From positions 5,345,501 through 5,409,500 of the forward strand of contig NZ_JAUSYN010000002.1 in assembly GCF_030816915.1 (NCBI RefSeq): a DNA stretch of 64,000 bases. Reading direction: 5' to 3'. Of this stretch, positions 43,695 through 52,405 are shown in pieces. A program made the translations under genes and the position numbers. This DNA is from Streptomyces sp. B3I8. Its GTDB lineage: Bacteria; Actinomycetota; Actinomycetes; Streptomycetales; Streptomycetaceae. The notes under the pieces are model-generated. The model did no database searches. It saw nothing but the letters and a program-made list of their open reading frames with translations, and was not told the origin of the DNA. Positions within the stretch are counted from its first letter, which is position 1. The number at the start of each line of letters is the position of its first letter.

Positions 43695-44282
43695 ATGGCC
43701 AAGACCAGTACGACGACCCAGGGGCTGCGAACGGCGATCGAGCGCAGCGGCTACTACCCGGCCCTCGTGGCCGAGGCGGTGGAGGCCGCCGTGGGCGGCG
43801 AGCCCATCCGGTCGTACCTGGTCCACCAGGAGACGACGTTCGACCAGAACGAGGTCCGCCGGCACGTCACGGTGCTTGTCCTCACCGGCAACCGCTTCAT
43901 CGTCAGTCACACCGACGAGCAGGCCGCCGACGACACCTCCCCGACGCCGTACGCCACCACCTCCACGGAGTCCGTGAAGATCGACCGGATCTCGTCCGTC
44001 GTGGTCAGCCGCGTCGTCGCCAACCCCGAGTCGTACAAGCCGGGCACCCCGCCCCGCGAGGTCGTGCTCACCATCGGCTGGGGTGCCGTCTCCCGCATCG
44101 ACCTGGAGCCCGCCGCCTGCGGCGACCCCAACTGCGAGGCCGACCACGGCTACACCGGCAGCTCGACCGCCGACGACCTGAGCCTGCGCGTGAGCGAGGC
44201 CGGGGACGGCCCGGAGACGGTGGCGCAGGCGCTCGCCTTCGCGCAGTCCCTCTCCGAGGCGACCGCGGACCCGACCCGATAA
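43695..44282 (+). CDS. DUF5998 family protein
   Basis: This encodes 195 aa from ATG 43695, with AGGA 8 bp upstream; ATG 43686 is an alternative. The sequence is soluble, with an alpha/beta pattern (SYLVHQETTFDQNEVRRHVT, REVVLTIGWGAVSRIDLEPA) and a pair of cysteines in ACGDPNCEADHGY that may bind metal. The family is actinobacterial and uncharacterised. The gene ends one base into the next start codon, so it is translationally coupled to the phosphodiesterase-like gene. Confidence 0.82.
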   Translation: MAKTSTTTQGLRTAIERSGYYPALVAEAVEAAVGGEPIRSYLVHQETTFDQNEVRRHVTVLVLTGNRFIVSHTDEQAADDTSPTPYATTSTESVKIDRISSVVVSRVVANPESYKPGTPPREVVLTIGWGAVSRIDLEPAACGDPNCEADHGYTGSSTADDLSLRVSEAGDGPETVAQALAFAQSLSEATADPTR

Positions 44283-45469
44283 TGGCACTGCCCGCCTGGG
44301 ACCACCCCGAACCGCTCGCCCTGAGCACCGCGCCCGTCCCCGAGTACGGCTCGGGCTCGCTCGCCGATCTGCTGCCCACCCTGGCCGCCGGCATGGGCGT
44401 ACCCGGCACGACGGCGGCGATCACCGAGCTGACCCCCGCCGACCGCGCCTGCGTCTTCCTCATCGACGGCCTCGGCTGGGAGCAGCTCAAGGCCCACCCG
44501 GACGAGGCCCCGTTCCTGACCTCCCTGCTCGGCACCTCCCGCGGCGGCACCGGACGCCCGCTCACCGCCGGCTACCCGGCGACCACCGCCACCTCCCTGG
44601 CCTCGGTCGGCACCGGCCTGCCCCCGGGCGCGCACGGACTGCCCGGCTACACGGTGCGCAATCCGGACACCGGCGCGCTGATGAACCAGCTCCGCTGGCA
44701 GCCCTGGGCGCCGCCCGCCGCCTGGCAGCCGTACCCCACGGTCTTCCAGCTCGCCCACGCGGCGGGTGTGCACGCGGCGCAGGTCTCCGCGCCGAACTTC
44801 GAGAACACCCCGCTGACCAAGGTCGCGCTCAGCGGCGGCACCTTCCTCGGCCGGCTCCACGGCGAGGAACGCATGGACCTGGCCGCCGAGCAGCTCGCCG
44901 CGGCCGACCGCGCGCTCGTCTACACGTACTACTCCGAGGTGGACGGCGCCGGCCACCGCTACGGCATCGACTCCGAGGCCTGGCGCGGCCGGCTGATGTA
45001 CGTCGACCGCCTGGTCCAGCGCCTGGCCGAGCAACTCCCGCCGCGCACCGCGCTGTACATCACGGCCGACCACGGCATGGTCGACATCCCGTTCGACGAG
45101 GAGCACCGCGTCGACTTCGACGAGGACTGGGAACTGCGCGCCGGCGTCGCCCTGCTCGGCGGCGAGGGCCGCGCCCGCCACGTCTACGCGGTGCCCGGCG
45201 CCCAGGAGGACGTCCTGGCCTGCTGGCGCGAGGTGCTCGGCGAGCAGTTCTGGGTGGCCTCGCGCGAGGAGGCGATCGCGGCCGGCTGGTTCGGCCCCGA
45301 GGTCGAGGCACGGGTCCGCCCCCGCCTCGGCGACGTCATCGCCGCCGCACACGACGACGTCCTGCTCATCGCCTCGGAACGGGAACCGAAGGAGTCGGCG
45401 ATGGCCGGCAACCACGGTTCGATGACCCCGGCCGAACAGTGGGTCCCCCTGCTCGAAGTACGCTCCTGA
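44282..45469 (+). CDS. Nucleotide pyrophosphatase/alkaline phosphatase-superfamily protein
   Basis: This encodes 395 aa from ATG 44282 (TAATG overlap). The alkaline-phosphatase superfamily metal site is recognisable: FLIDGLGW (first Asp), nucleophile Thr in GYPATTATSLASVGTG, SEVDGAGHRYG (Asp/His) and TADHGMVD (Asp-His). It therefore likely hydrolyses phosphodiester or pyrophosphate bonds of nucleotides or similar compounds. It has no signal peptide, so it acts in the cytoplasm. It is the last but one gene of the plus-strand run that ends with thymidine kinase, 73 bp downstream. Confidence 0.9.
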   Translation: MALPAWDHPEPLALSTAPVPEYGSGSLADLLPTLAAGMGVPGTTAAITELTPADRACVFLIDGLGWEQLKAHPDEAPFLTSLLGTSRGGTGRPLTAGYPATTATSLASVGTGLPPGAHGLPGYTVRNPDTGALMNQLRWQPWAPPAAWQPYPTVFQLAHAAGVHAAQVSAPNFENTPLTKVALSGGTFLGRLHGEERMDLAAEQLAAADRALVYTYYSEVDGAGHRYGIDSEAWRGRLMYVDRLVQRLAEQLPPRTALYITADHGMVDIPFDEEHRVDFDEDWELRAGVALLGGEGRARHVYAVPGAQEDVLACWREVLGEQFWVASREEAIAAGWFGPEVEARVRPRLGDVIAAAHDDVLLIASEREPKESAMAGNHGSMTPAEQWVPLLEVRS

Positions 45470-45542
45470 CCCAGTGGCACGCCCGCCGCGCCTGCCACCG
45501 CATCCCCCCTCGCACCTCCCATCGAAAGGCGCCCGTTCCCCC

Positions 45543-46193
45543 ATGCCCGAGCTGGTGTTCTTCTCCGGAACGATGGACTGCGGGAAATCGACGCTGGCCC
45601 TCCAGATCGAGCACAACCGTTCGGCGCGCGGACTGCAGGGCGTGATCTTCACGCGGGACGACCGCGCGGGCGAGGGCAAACTGTCCTCGCGCCTCGGGCT
45701 GGTCACCGACGCGGTCGAGGTCGAGGACGGCCGGGACCTGTACGCGTACCTCGTCGAACACCTCTCCCAGGGCGGCCGCGCCGACTACGTCATCGCCGAC
45801 GAGGCCCAGTTCCTCGCCCCCGAACAGATCGACCAGCTCGCCCGCGTGGTCGACGACCTCGACATCGACGTCTACGCCTTCGGCATCACCACCGACTTCC
45901 GCTCCAAGCTCTTCCCCGGCTCCCAGCGCCTGGTCGAACTCGCCGACCGGGTCGAGGTCCTCCAGGTCGAGGCCCTGTGCTGGTGCGGCGCCCGCGCCAC
46001 GCACAACGCGCGCACGGTCGGCGGCGTCATGGTCGTCGAGGGCGCCCAGGTCGTCGTCGGCGACGTCGCCCAGTCCCCCGACGAGATCGGCTACGAGGTC
46101 CTCTGCCGCCGCCACCACCGCCGCCGCATGACGGCCGCGTCGTCCCGGGCGGGGGTACTGTCGCCGGACGTGCTGCCGGTGTCTCCGGCCTGA
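45543..46193 (+). CDS. tdk: Thymidine kinase
   Basis: This encodes 216 aa from ATG 45543. The P-loop is GTMDCGKST (residues 9-17), and DEAQF (86-90) supplies the Mg/catalytic acidic residues. The lasso region is TTDFRSKLFPGSQRLVELAD. Zinc ligands are CWCG and the Cys-containing LCRRHH near the C-terminus. It phosphorylates thymidine for salvage, as a type II (TK1-like) enzyme. The C-terminal 15 residues are an Ala/Ser-rich extension. Confidence 0.92.
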   Translation: MPELVFFSGTMDCGKSTLALQIEHNRSARGLQGVIFTRDDRAGEGKLSSRLGLVTDAVEVEDGRDLYAYLVEHLSQGGRADYVIADEAQFLAPEQIDQLARVVDDLDIDVYAFGITTDFRSKLFPGSQRLVELADRVEVLQVEALCWCGARATHNARTVGGVMVVEGAQVVVGDVAQSPDEIGYEVLCRRHHRRRMTAASSRAGVLSPDVLPVSPA

Positions 46194-46337
46194 ACGTCGC
46201 CCTGTCCTCCCTCCCGAAGCTCGGGAAGCTTCCTGGAACACCCGACGCAGGCGTGGCGCCGCGCCTACCCTGCATGCGGGCAAGCGTCACGCGCCCCTGA
46301 CCCGAGGCCATGCGTTGACGCACGCCGGGGCGGGGAC

Positions 46338-47054
46338 ATGGGTTCGGACACGGGAAGTGGCGACGGTCCGTCGATCAGGGTCACGCCGTGGACGATCACC
46401 CCATCCTCCTCGACGGCAGCGCGGCTCACTTCGCCCGCCACGCGCCCGACATCCGGCTCGTGGCCACGGCCGAGGACGTGGGCTCGCTGCTCGAAGCGGG
46501 CACGGGCGACGACGTGGCGTCCGTCGTCCTGCTCGACCTGCGGCTGCGCGACGGCAGCGACGTCGCGTCGAACGTCCGTCGGCTGCGGGCCACCGGAGCA
46601 CGCGTGCTGGTCTTCACCGGCGAACAGCGCCCCGCCCTGGTGCGGCGGGCCCTCGACGAAGGGGCGTCGGGGCTGGTGCTGAAGCAGGACCCGCAGGGCC
46701 GACTGGTCGAGGCGATCCGTACCGCGGACACGGGCGAGGTGTATGTCTCAGCCGCCTCGCCCACTCGATCGTGGCGGACAGACGGGGCAGAGTGCGCCTG
46801 TCCCCCAGCAGTTGAAGGTGCTGGAGCTGATAGCCCGGGGGCTGCCCTACGCGGACATCGCGCGCAGGATGAACGTCCCCGAGGACACCCTGCACACCCA
46901 CCGCAAGCGAGCGGCGGAGGCCTACGCGAAGGTGGCCGACGAGCGGGTGGAAGGCACCGGACAGGTGGAAGGCACCGGACAGCTCGTGTACCGGGCCGTG
47001 ACCGACGGACACATCGACTCGCGCCCGGACCCGGGGGAAGGGACCGACCCCTGA
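46338..47054 (+). pseudogene. NarL-type response regulator disrupted by three apparent 1-base losses
   Basis: The coding sequence jumps frame three times, each consistent with loss of one base: near 46385-46388 (between RVT and VDDHPILLDG), near 46756 (after GEVYVSAA, before LAHSIVADRRGRVRLSP) and near 46802 (before QQLKVLELIARGL). Reassembled, it is about 239 aa: a receiver with VDDHP and VVLLDLRLRDGS, then a LuxR helix-turn-helix (LKVLELIARGLPYADIARRM). GTGGAAGGCACCGGACAG is tandemly duplicated in frame (46947-46964 and 46965-46982), repeating VEGTGQ. Either a true pseudogene or clustered sequencing errors; neighbouring genes are intact, which favours decay. ATG 46338 has a GGGGCGGGG ribosome site. 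Confidence 0.75.
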
Positions 47055-47348
47055 CGCCGGGGTCCTACCGGTACACGGTGGAGTGCGGGCTGTCCCGCGC
47101 GGCGGCCGCCCTGTCGGCCCTGTTCGCCCTGAGCTGGTCGGCATTCCTCCGCTCGGACGGCACCGAGTCGGACCCGGACGTCCGTGTGCCGGCGCTGGTG
47201 TTCCCGTCGCCTCCTGGCCGGCGGACGGCCCGGCCGGTGCCGCTACGGGCGTCGGACGTGCCGCTGCGGCGGCCGGCCGGCCGCCGCTCGGGCGTCCAAC
47301 GGAGCGCTGTGGACGGGCTACGGGCCCCTGTCCCGGCGCGACCGGTTG
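47055..47348. other. Region after the response-regulator pseudogene; possible partner-gene remnant
   Basis: A frame beginning at CTG 47051, overlapping the regulator stop, reads LTPGSYRYTVECGLSRAAAA and continues open into the convergent VOC gene. Kinase partners of such regulators can begin with similar sequence, so this may be a truncated kinase remnant. No kinase motif is present, so this is speculative. Confidence 0.2.
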
Positions 47349-48194
47349 TCAGCCCGCCCGCTCCAGCAGTGCCAACCGTGCGCCCTCCGGGTCGGCGACC
47401 GTGGCGGTCCTGCCGTGCGGGGTGTCGTGGGGCGGGGTGAGGACGCGGCCGCCCAGGGTCGTCACCCGGGCCGTCGCAGCGTCGACGTCGGCCACCCGGA
47501 AGTACGTCAGCCAGTGCGCGCCCCGGTCGCGGGGGAGGGCCTGGCCCACGCCGCGCACGGCGGCGACCGGACGGCCGCGGCGGCGCAGGAGTACCTGGTC
47601 GACCAGGGTGTCGTGGTGGGTGAGGCCGGAGGGGCCGGCCGCTTCCGACGCGTCCGCCGTCGGGTCGTCCTCGTAGCCGAAGACGTTGCGGTAGAACTTC
47701 GTCACGCCGGTGGACTCGTAGGTCAGGAGTTCGTTCCAGACGGGGGTGCCGGGCGCCCCCGTCGGCTCCGCGCCGAAGTGGGCCGTCGGCTGCCAGATGC
47801 CGAAGACCGCGCCCGTCGGGTCGACGGCGACGGCGATCCGGCCGTCCGCGCCCGCGTCCAGCGGGCCGACGCCCACCGTGCCGCCGCAGTGCCGCACGGT
47901 CTCCGCCGTCGCGTCGGCGTCGTCGGAGGCGAAGTACGGCGTCCAGGCCACCGGCAGCTCCTGGTCGGGCGGCATGTGCCCGACGCCGGCCACCTGGCGG
48001 CCGTCGAGCAGCGCCCGTACGTACGGGCCGGGTTGCCCGGCACCGGGTTGGAACTCCCAGCCGAACAGCTCCTGGTAGAAGTCCTGGGTCGCGGTCGTAC
48101 CGTGCGCCATCAGGCTCACCCAGCAGGGTGTGCCGGGGGCGGGGCGGGCGTGCGCGGTGCCGTTCGGGTCGGCCGGCCGGCTTGCCTCGGTCAT
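47349..48194 (-). CDS. VOC-superfamily protein (two glyoxalase-like domains)
   Basis: This encodes 281 aa from ATG 48194 (GAAGAGAG upstream; GTG 48200 also possible). Two tandem VOC domains are visible, from about residue 25 (WVSLMAHGTTATQDFYQELFGWEFQ) and about 155 (WNELLTYESTGVTKFYRNVFGYE). Each ends with a VADPEGA- or VDPTGAVFG-type motif. Such proteins include glyoxalases, antibiotic-resistance proteins and extradiol enzymes; the activity cannot be told from sequence. It is divergent from the sulfurtransferase gene. Confidence 0.85.
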   Translation of the reverse strand: MTEASRPADPNGTAHARPAPGTPCWVSLMAHGTTATQDFYQELFGWEFQPGAGQPGPYVRALLDGRQVAGVGHMPPDQELPVAWTPYFASDDADATAETVRHCGGTVGVGPLDAGADGRIAVAVDPTGAVFGIWQPTAHFGAEPTGAPGTPVWNELLTYESTGVTKFYRNVFGYEDDPTADASEAAGPSGLTHHDTLVDQVLLRRRGRPVAAVRGVGQALPRDRGAHWLTYFRVADVDAATARVTTLGGRVLTPPHDTPHGRTATVADPEGARLALLERAG

Positions 48195-48514
48195 GGTCAC
48201 TCTCTTCTCGGCCCCTTGGCGGTGGCCGGTCCGCTTCGCCTGCGTGCGGCCTGTCGCGGTCGCGTCGGTGCACGCTTCGTGCCGATGGTCGCACCGACCC
48301 CGACGCGTCCCGGCACGGGCCGCGCCGTCGTCGGCACGTCACCGCGGGGGACCTCCGGGGTGCGGTGTCCCGTCCGTTGCCGGGCGATGGCCGCGCGATG
48401 ACACTCGGCAGTACAGATGGTGTCCGAACCCGTACGCGGGGTGATCGGAACCGTTCGGCGGGAAGGGTAGCCGGAACGGGACGAAGTGGCCACCTCATGC
48501 GGGAGGATGAGGCC
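48195..48514. other. 320-bp divergent promoter region
   Basis: This separates the VOC gene (minus) and the sulfurtransferase gene (plus). It holds no recognisable gene, repeat or clear promoter; the segment before 48515 includes GGGAGGATGAGG as the sulfurtransferase ribosome site. Confidence 0.4.
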
Positions 48515-49384
48515 ATGAATGCCATGCCTCTCATCTCCGCCGCCGAGCTGGCCGACCTGCCGCCGGAGCGGTCGGCCGGTTCCGCCGCGCCCGTGCTGCT
48601 CGACGTCCGCTGGCAGTTGAGCACCGCCACGGCGTCCGGACAGGCCCCGTTCGACGGCCGGGCCGCCCACGCGGCGGGCCACCTGCCGGGCGCCGTCTAC
48701 GTCGACCTGGACGCGGATCTCGCCGGGCCGCCCGGACCGGCCGGCCGGCATCCGCTGCCCGACGTCGAGCACTTCGGCGCGGCCATGCGCGCCGCCGGAG
48801 TCCGCGCGGAGCGCCCCGTGGTCGTGTACGACGGCGGCCAGGGGTGGGCGGCGGCGCGCGCCTGGTGGCTGTTGCGCTGGGCCGGCCACCCGGACGTGCG
48901 CGTCCTGGACGGCGGCATCGCGGCCTGGGACGGGCCGCTGGTCACCGGGGCCGAGGAACCGGAGCCCGGCGACTTCCGGCCGCGGCCCGGGGCGCTCCCG
49001 CTGCTCGACGCGGACGGGGCGGCGGCGCTGGCGCGGACCGGACTGCTGCTCGACGCGCGGGCGGGGGAGCGGTACCGGGGCGAGGTGGAGCCGATCGACC
49101 CGGTCGGCGGCCACATCCCGGGTGCGGTGTCGGCGCCGACGACGGAGAACGCGACCGCCTCCGGCAGGCTGCTGCCCGCCGCCGAACTCGCCGACCGTTT
49201 CGAGGCGCTGGGCGTCACGGAGAACACGGAGGTCGGCGTGTACTGCGGCTCCGGCGTCTCCGCCGCGCACCAGGTGTTGGCGCTCGCCGTGGCAGGCGTC
49301 CCGGCCGCGCTGTACGTGGGTTCCTGGTCGGAGTGGAGCGCCGACTCCGACCGCCCGGTGGCGGTGGGCCCCGACCCGCAGTGA
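48515..49384 (+). CDS. Rhodanese-type sulfurtransferase
   Basis: This encodes 289 aa from ATG 48515, with GGGAGGATG upstream. Two rhodanese domains: an inactive N-terminal one (VLLDVRWQL, GHLPGAVYVDLDADL) and a C-terminal one with the active-site loop YCGSGVSAAH (Cys at about 246). The CGSGVSA loop is typical of 3-mercaptopyruvate/thiosulfate sulfurtransferases. It is transcribed alone and ends at a strong hairpin shared with sepH. Confidence 0.92.
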   Translation: MNAMPLISAAELADLPPERSAGSAAPVLLDVRWQLSTATASGQAPFDGRAAHAAGHLPGAVYVDLDADLAGPPGPAGRHPLPDVEHFGAAMRAAGVRAERPVVVYDGGQGWAAARAWWLLRWAGHPDVRVLDGGIAAWDGPLVTGAEEPEPGDFRPRPGALPLLDADGAAALARTGLLLDARAGERYRGEVEPIDPVGGHIPGAVSAPTTENATASGRLLPAAELADRFEALGVTENTEVGVYCGSGVSAAHQVLALAVAGVPAALYVGSWSEWSADSDRPVAVGPDPQ

Positions 49385-49403
49385 CCCGGGGACGCGGCGG
49401 CAT

Positions 49404-49441
49404 ACGCGGGGCCCGTACCGGAAGCGGTACGGGCCCCGCGT
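49404..49441. terminator. Hairpin between sulfurtransferase and sepH
   Basis: Arms 49404-49420 and 49425-49441 form a 17-bp perfect stem (ACGCGGGGCCCGTACCG) closed by a GAAG tetraloop, 20 bp after the sulfurtransferase stop. Confidence 0.85.
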
Positions 49442-49621
49442 CGTTCGTACTTGACGTGCCGTCACCCGGGGCTTGCCGGGCGGTCAGCCGGGATCGGCCC
49501 GCACACGAACGTGGCCACCGCGGCGCTCGGTTGACCGGGCGTCGGTGACTGCTCCGTCGGTGACGCCTCGTCGGGGCCGGAACGGGTCCCGCTGCTCCCG
49601 CCGGGGATTACGGGACAGCCC

Positions 49622-50659
49622 TTAGTCCTGCTTCTTGCGGCGGGTACCGAACACGATCTCGTCCCAGCTGGGCACGGCCGCTCTGCGGCCCGGGCGGACG
49701 CCGTCGGCCTCGGCCTGCCGGTCGGTGGAGCCGACCAGCCGGTCGCGATGGCTGGTCACCGAGCGCGGCATCAGCACGTCCGCGTACGCCGAGCCGGCCG
49801 AGGCCGCGGGCGCCGGGGGCTCCTCCGCGGCCGGTTCGTCGGCGGGCTCGTCCTCGGGCTCCGCGGGCGGCTCCGGGACCACCATGTCGCCCCGGAAGCT
49901 CGGCACCGCCTCCAACAGGCTGGTCAGCGAGTCGCGTTCGCCGGCGCTCTCCTCGGCGGGCTCGGCCATCTGCGCGGGCAGCACGGGGCGGTCCGTCTGC
50001 CGGTCCAGGGCGCGGTCCAGCGGACGGTCGCGCGGCAGCCGGGCGATCCGCGGCACGAACGGGAAGCTCGGCTCGGGCGCCGCGAGGTCCTCGGACTCAC
50101 CGATCAGCGAGCGCGCCTCCTCGTCGACGGCCTGGACGAGGCGGCGGGGCGGATCGTACGTCCAGCTCGCCGAGTGCGGTTCGCCCGCGACCCGGTAGAC
50201 CAGCAGGACCTCCCACGTGCCGTCGTCCCGGCGCCAGGAGTCCCACTGGATGGTGTCCTTCTCGGCGCCGCGCAGCATCAACCGCTCCTGGACGGCCTCG
50301 CCGAGCAGGGGGCCGGCGTTCTCGCCGGGGCGGCGGACGGGGGTCTTGCGGGCCCGCTCCGCCATGAAAGCGCGCTCGGCCAGTACCGGACCCTCGAACC
50401 GCCGTACGCGGTCGACGGGGATGCCGGCGAGCTGGGCGACCTCCTCCGCGGAGGCACCGGCCCTTATACGCGCCTGGATGTCACGGGGGCGGAGATGGCT
50501 CTCCACCTCGATCTCGATCTGGCCGAGGCGGGGACGGTCGCCGCGCACGGCGGCGCGGAGCCGTTCGTCGATCGCAAGCGTGTACTCCGTGCTGTCCGCA
50601 GCCTTCAGCACCAGCCGTGTGCCGTCATTGGAGACGGCCACGACACGCAGTTCGGGCAT
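49622..50659 (-). CDS. sepH: SepH, cell-division regulator of FtsZ
   Basis: This encodes 345 aa from ATG 50659 (GGGAGG upstream). The N-terminal DUF3071 domain begins MPELRVVAVSNDGTRLVL and includes a helix-turn-helix (about 65-100, RIRAGASAEEVAQLAGIPVDRV). The middle is an acidic Pro/Glu linker. The short conserved C-terminus is AVPSWDEIVFGTRRKKQD. In Streptomyces, SepH binds FtsZ through the N-terminal domain and stimulates Z-ring assembly for sporulation septation. From memory it is SCO5855. Confidence 0.94.
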   Translation of the reverse strand: MPELRVVAVSNDGTRLVLKAADSTEYTLAIDERLRAAVRGDRPRLGQIEIEVESHLRPRDIQARIRAGASAEEVAQLAGIPVDRVRRFEGPVLAERAFMAERARKTPVRRPGENAGPLLGEAVQERLMLRGAEKDTIQWDSWRRDDGTWEVLLVYRVAGEPHSASWTYDPPRRLVQAVDEEARSLIGESEDLAAPEPSFPFVPRIARLPRDRPLDRALDRQTDRPVLPAQMAEPAEESAGERDSLTSLLEAVPSFRGDMVVPEPPAEPEDEPADEPAAEEPPAPAASAGSAYADVLMPRSVTSHRDRLVGSTDRQAEADGVRPGRRAAVPSWDEIVFGTRRKKQD

Positions 50660-51034
50660 GGGGACCTCCCGGGTGGTGCCTGCCGACGTCACGTGCGTCG
50701 CTGCTTCCGCTAGTCGAGTGTGGCCTGCCCGGGTGCAGCCTGCCACAACCTTGCCGAGTTGCCCGGCGTGTCGAGCGCGAGCCCTGAAACGCCGTTATGG
50801 CACGGTTACCTGATCGCAACGCTGAGTGACGAGCTCAGTCACTCTGTGCAACGCACTCTCCCTCCCGGCGGTCCAGCACGGTCCCGGACACCCTGATGGG
50901 ACCCGGGACCCAGGGCTCGCAACAGTACTCCATTCGGACCACCTTCGTGGATCACCACGCCGTCGGACTTCTCGGGAACGGTGTGCTCCGAGGGCCCGGC
51001 GGCCGGGCGCTCCGACGGTCCGGCAGCCAGGTAC
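50660..51034 (-). promoter_or_regulatory. sepH upstream region with inverted repeat
   Basis: This 375-bp gap precedes sepH and follows the FAD-oxidase stop. GAGTGAC (50824-50830) and GTCACTC (50838-50844) are inverted repeats around a central GAGCTCA, 165 bp before the sepH start. No gene is seen. The repeat may be an operator for sepH; -35/-10 elements were not assigned. Confidence 0.4.
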
Positions 51035-52405
51035 CTATCTCCCCAACACACGCCGCAAGTAGTCGTTCTGAAACCGACGTTCCGGGTCCAGTCGGTCCCG
51101 CAGCGCGGTGAACTCGCCGAAGCGCGGATAGGCCGCCGCGAAGTAGCCGGCGTCACGCGTGTGGATCTTGCCCCAGTGCGGACGCCCCTCGTGCGCGGTG
51201 AAGATCCGCTCGGCGGCGGTGAAGTACGACCGGTAGGGCGTGCCGCGGAACATGTGCACGGCGATGTAGGCGCTGTCCCGGCCGGAGGCGGTGGACAGCG
51301 CGATGTCGTCGGCCGGGCAGGTGCGGACCTCCACGGGGAAGCTGACCCGCAGCGGCGAGCGGTCCACCATCGCCTTCAGCTCCCGCAGCGTGTCGGCGAG
51401 GGCGGCGCGCGGGACGGCGTACTCCATCTCCATGAAGCGCACGCGGCGCGGGGAGGTGAACACCTTGTAGGGAAGGTCGGTGTACGTCCGCGCGGACAGC
51501 GCCCGGCTGCTGATCCGGGCGATGCCCGGGACCGTCGCGGGAATTGCGCGCCCCAGGTGGTTGACCGCGCGGAAGAGGCCGTTGGAGAGGAACTCGTCCT
51601 CGAACCAGCCCTTCACCGGGGGCACCGGGCGGCGCGGGCCGGCGCTGCGGTTGTTGCGCTTGGTGTTGGTGTTGCCGGTGTGCGGGAACCAGTAGAACTC
51701 GAAATGCTCGTTCTCGGCCCAGAGTTGATCGAACTCGGCCAGGACCCGGTCCAGCGGCATCGGTTCCTCGCGCGCGCTGAGCAGGAAGACCGGCTCCACG
51801 GCGAAGGTGACCGCCGTGACGACGCCGAGGGCGCCGAGCCCGATCCGGGCGGCGGCGAACACGTCCGCGTTCTCCTCGGCGGAGCACGTCAGCACCGAAC
51901 CGTCGGCCGTCACCAGTTCGAGTGCCTTGATCTGGGCGGCGATCGAGCCGGACTCGCGTCCGGTGCCGTGGGTGCCGGTGCTCGTCGCCCCGGACACCGT
52001 CTGCTCCATGATGTCGCCCATGTTGGTGAGCGACAGCCCTTCGCGCGCGAGGGCCTCGTTCAGACGCTTGAGCGGGGTGCCGGCCTCGACGGTGACCGTG
52101 CCGGCCGCGCGGTCGATGCTCCGGATGCCGGTCAGCAGGTGGGGGCGGATCAGGAGGCCGTCGGTGGCGGCCACCGAGGTGAAGGAGTGACCGCTGCCCA
52201 CCGCCTTGACGCGCAGCCCGTCCTCGGCCGCGCGGCGCACGGCGGCGGACACCTCCTCCACCGACGCGGGGGCCACCTCGCGGGCGGGGCGCGCGGTGAC
52301 GTTGCCCGACCAGTTACGCCACGGGGCGGTTCTCCCCGTCCCGCCGTTCCCCGGGCCCGTCCCGCCGTTCCCCGTGCCGTCGTTCCCGCTCGCCGTGCTG
52401 CTCAT
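51035..52405 (-). CDS. FAD-linked sugar-lactone oxidase (ALO/GULO-like)
   Basis: This encodes 456 aa from ATG 52405 (GGGAGGGG upstream). The FAD-binding (PCMH/VAO) domain has VGSGHSFTS, whose His73 is the usual covalent flavin attachment, and STGTHGTGRE. The ALO C-terminal domain ends HWGKIHTRDAGYFAAAYPRF. It probably oxidises an aldono-lactone or alditol. The N-terminus is a Gly/Thr repeat (GTGNGGTGPGNGGTG). Its first 92 nt overlap the 3' end of the MFS gene in another frame. Confidence 0.9.
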   Translation of the reverse strand: MSSTASGNDGTGNGGTGPGNGGTGRTAPWRNWSGNVTARPAREVAPASVEEVSAAVRRAAEDGLRVKAVGSGHSFTSVAATDGLLIRPHLLTGIRSIDRAAGTVTVEAGTPLKRLNEALAREGLSLTNMGDIMEQTVSGATSTGTHGTGRESGSIAAQIKALELVTADGSVLTCSAEENADVFAAARIGLGALGVVTAVTFAVEPVFLLSAREEPMPLDRVLAEFDQLWAENEHFEFYWFPHTGNTNTKRNNRSAGPRRPVPPVKGWFEDEFLSNGLFRAVNHLGRAIPATVPGIARISSRALSARTYTDLPYKVFTSPRRVRFMEMEYAVPRAALADTLRELKAMVDRSPLRVSFPVEVRTCPADDIALSTASGRDSAYIAVHMFRGTPYRSYFTAAERIFTAHEGRPHWGKIHTRDAGYFAAAYPRFGEFTALRDRLDPERRFQNDYLRRVLGR

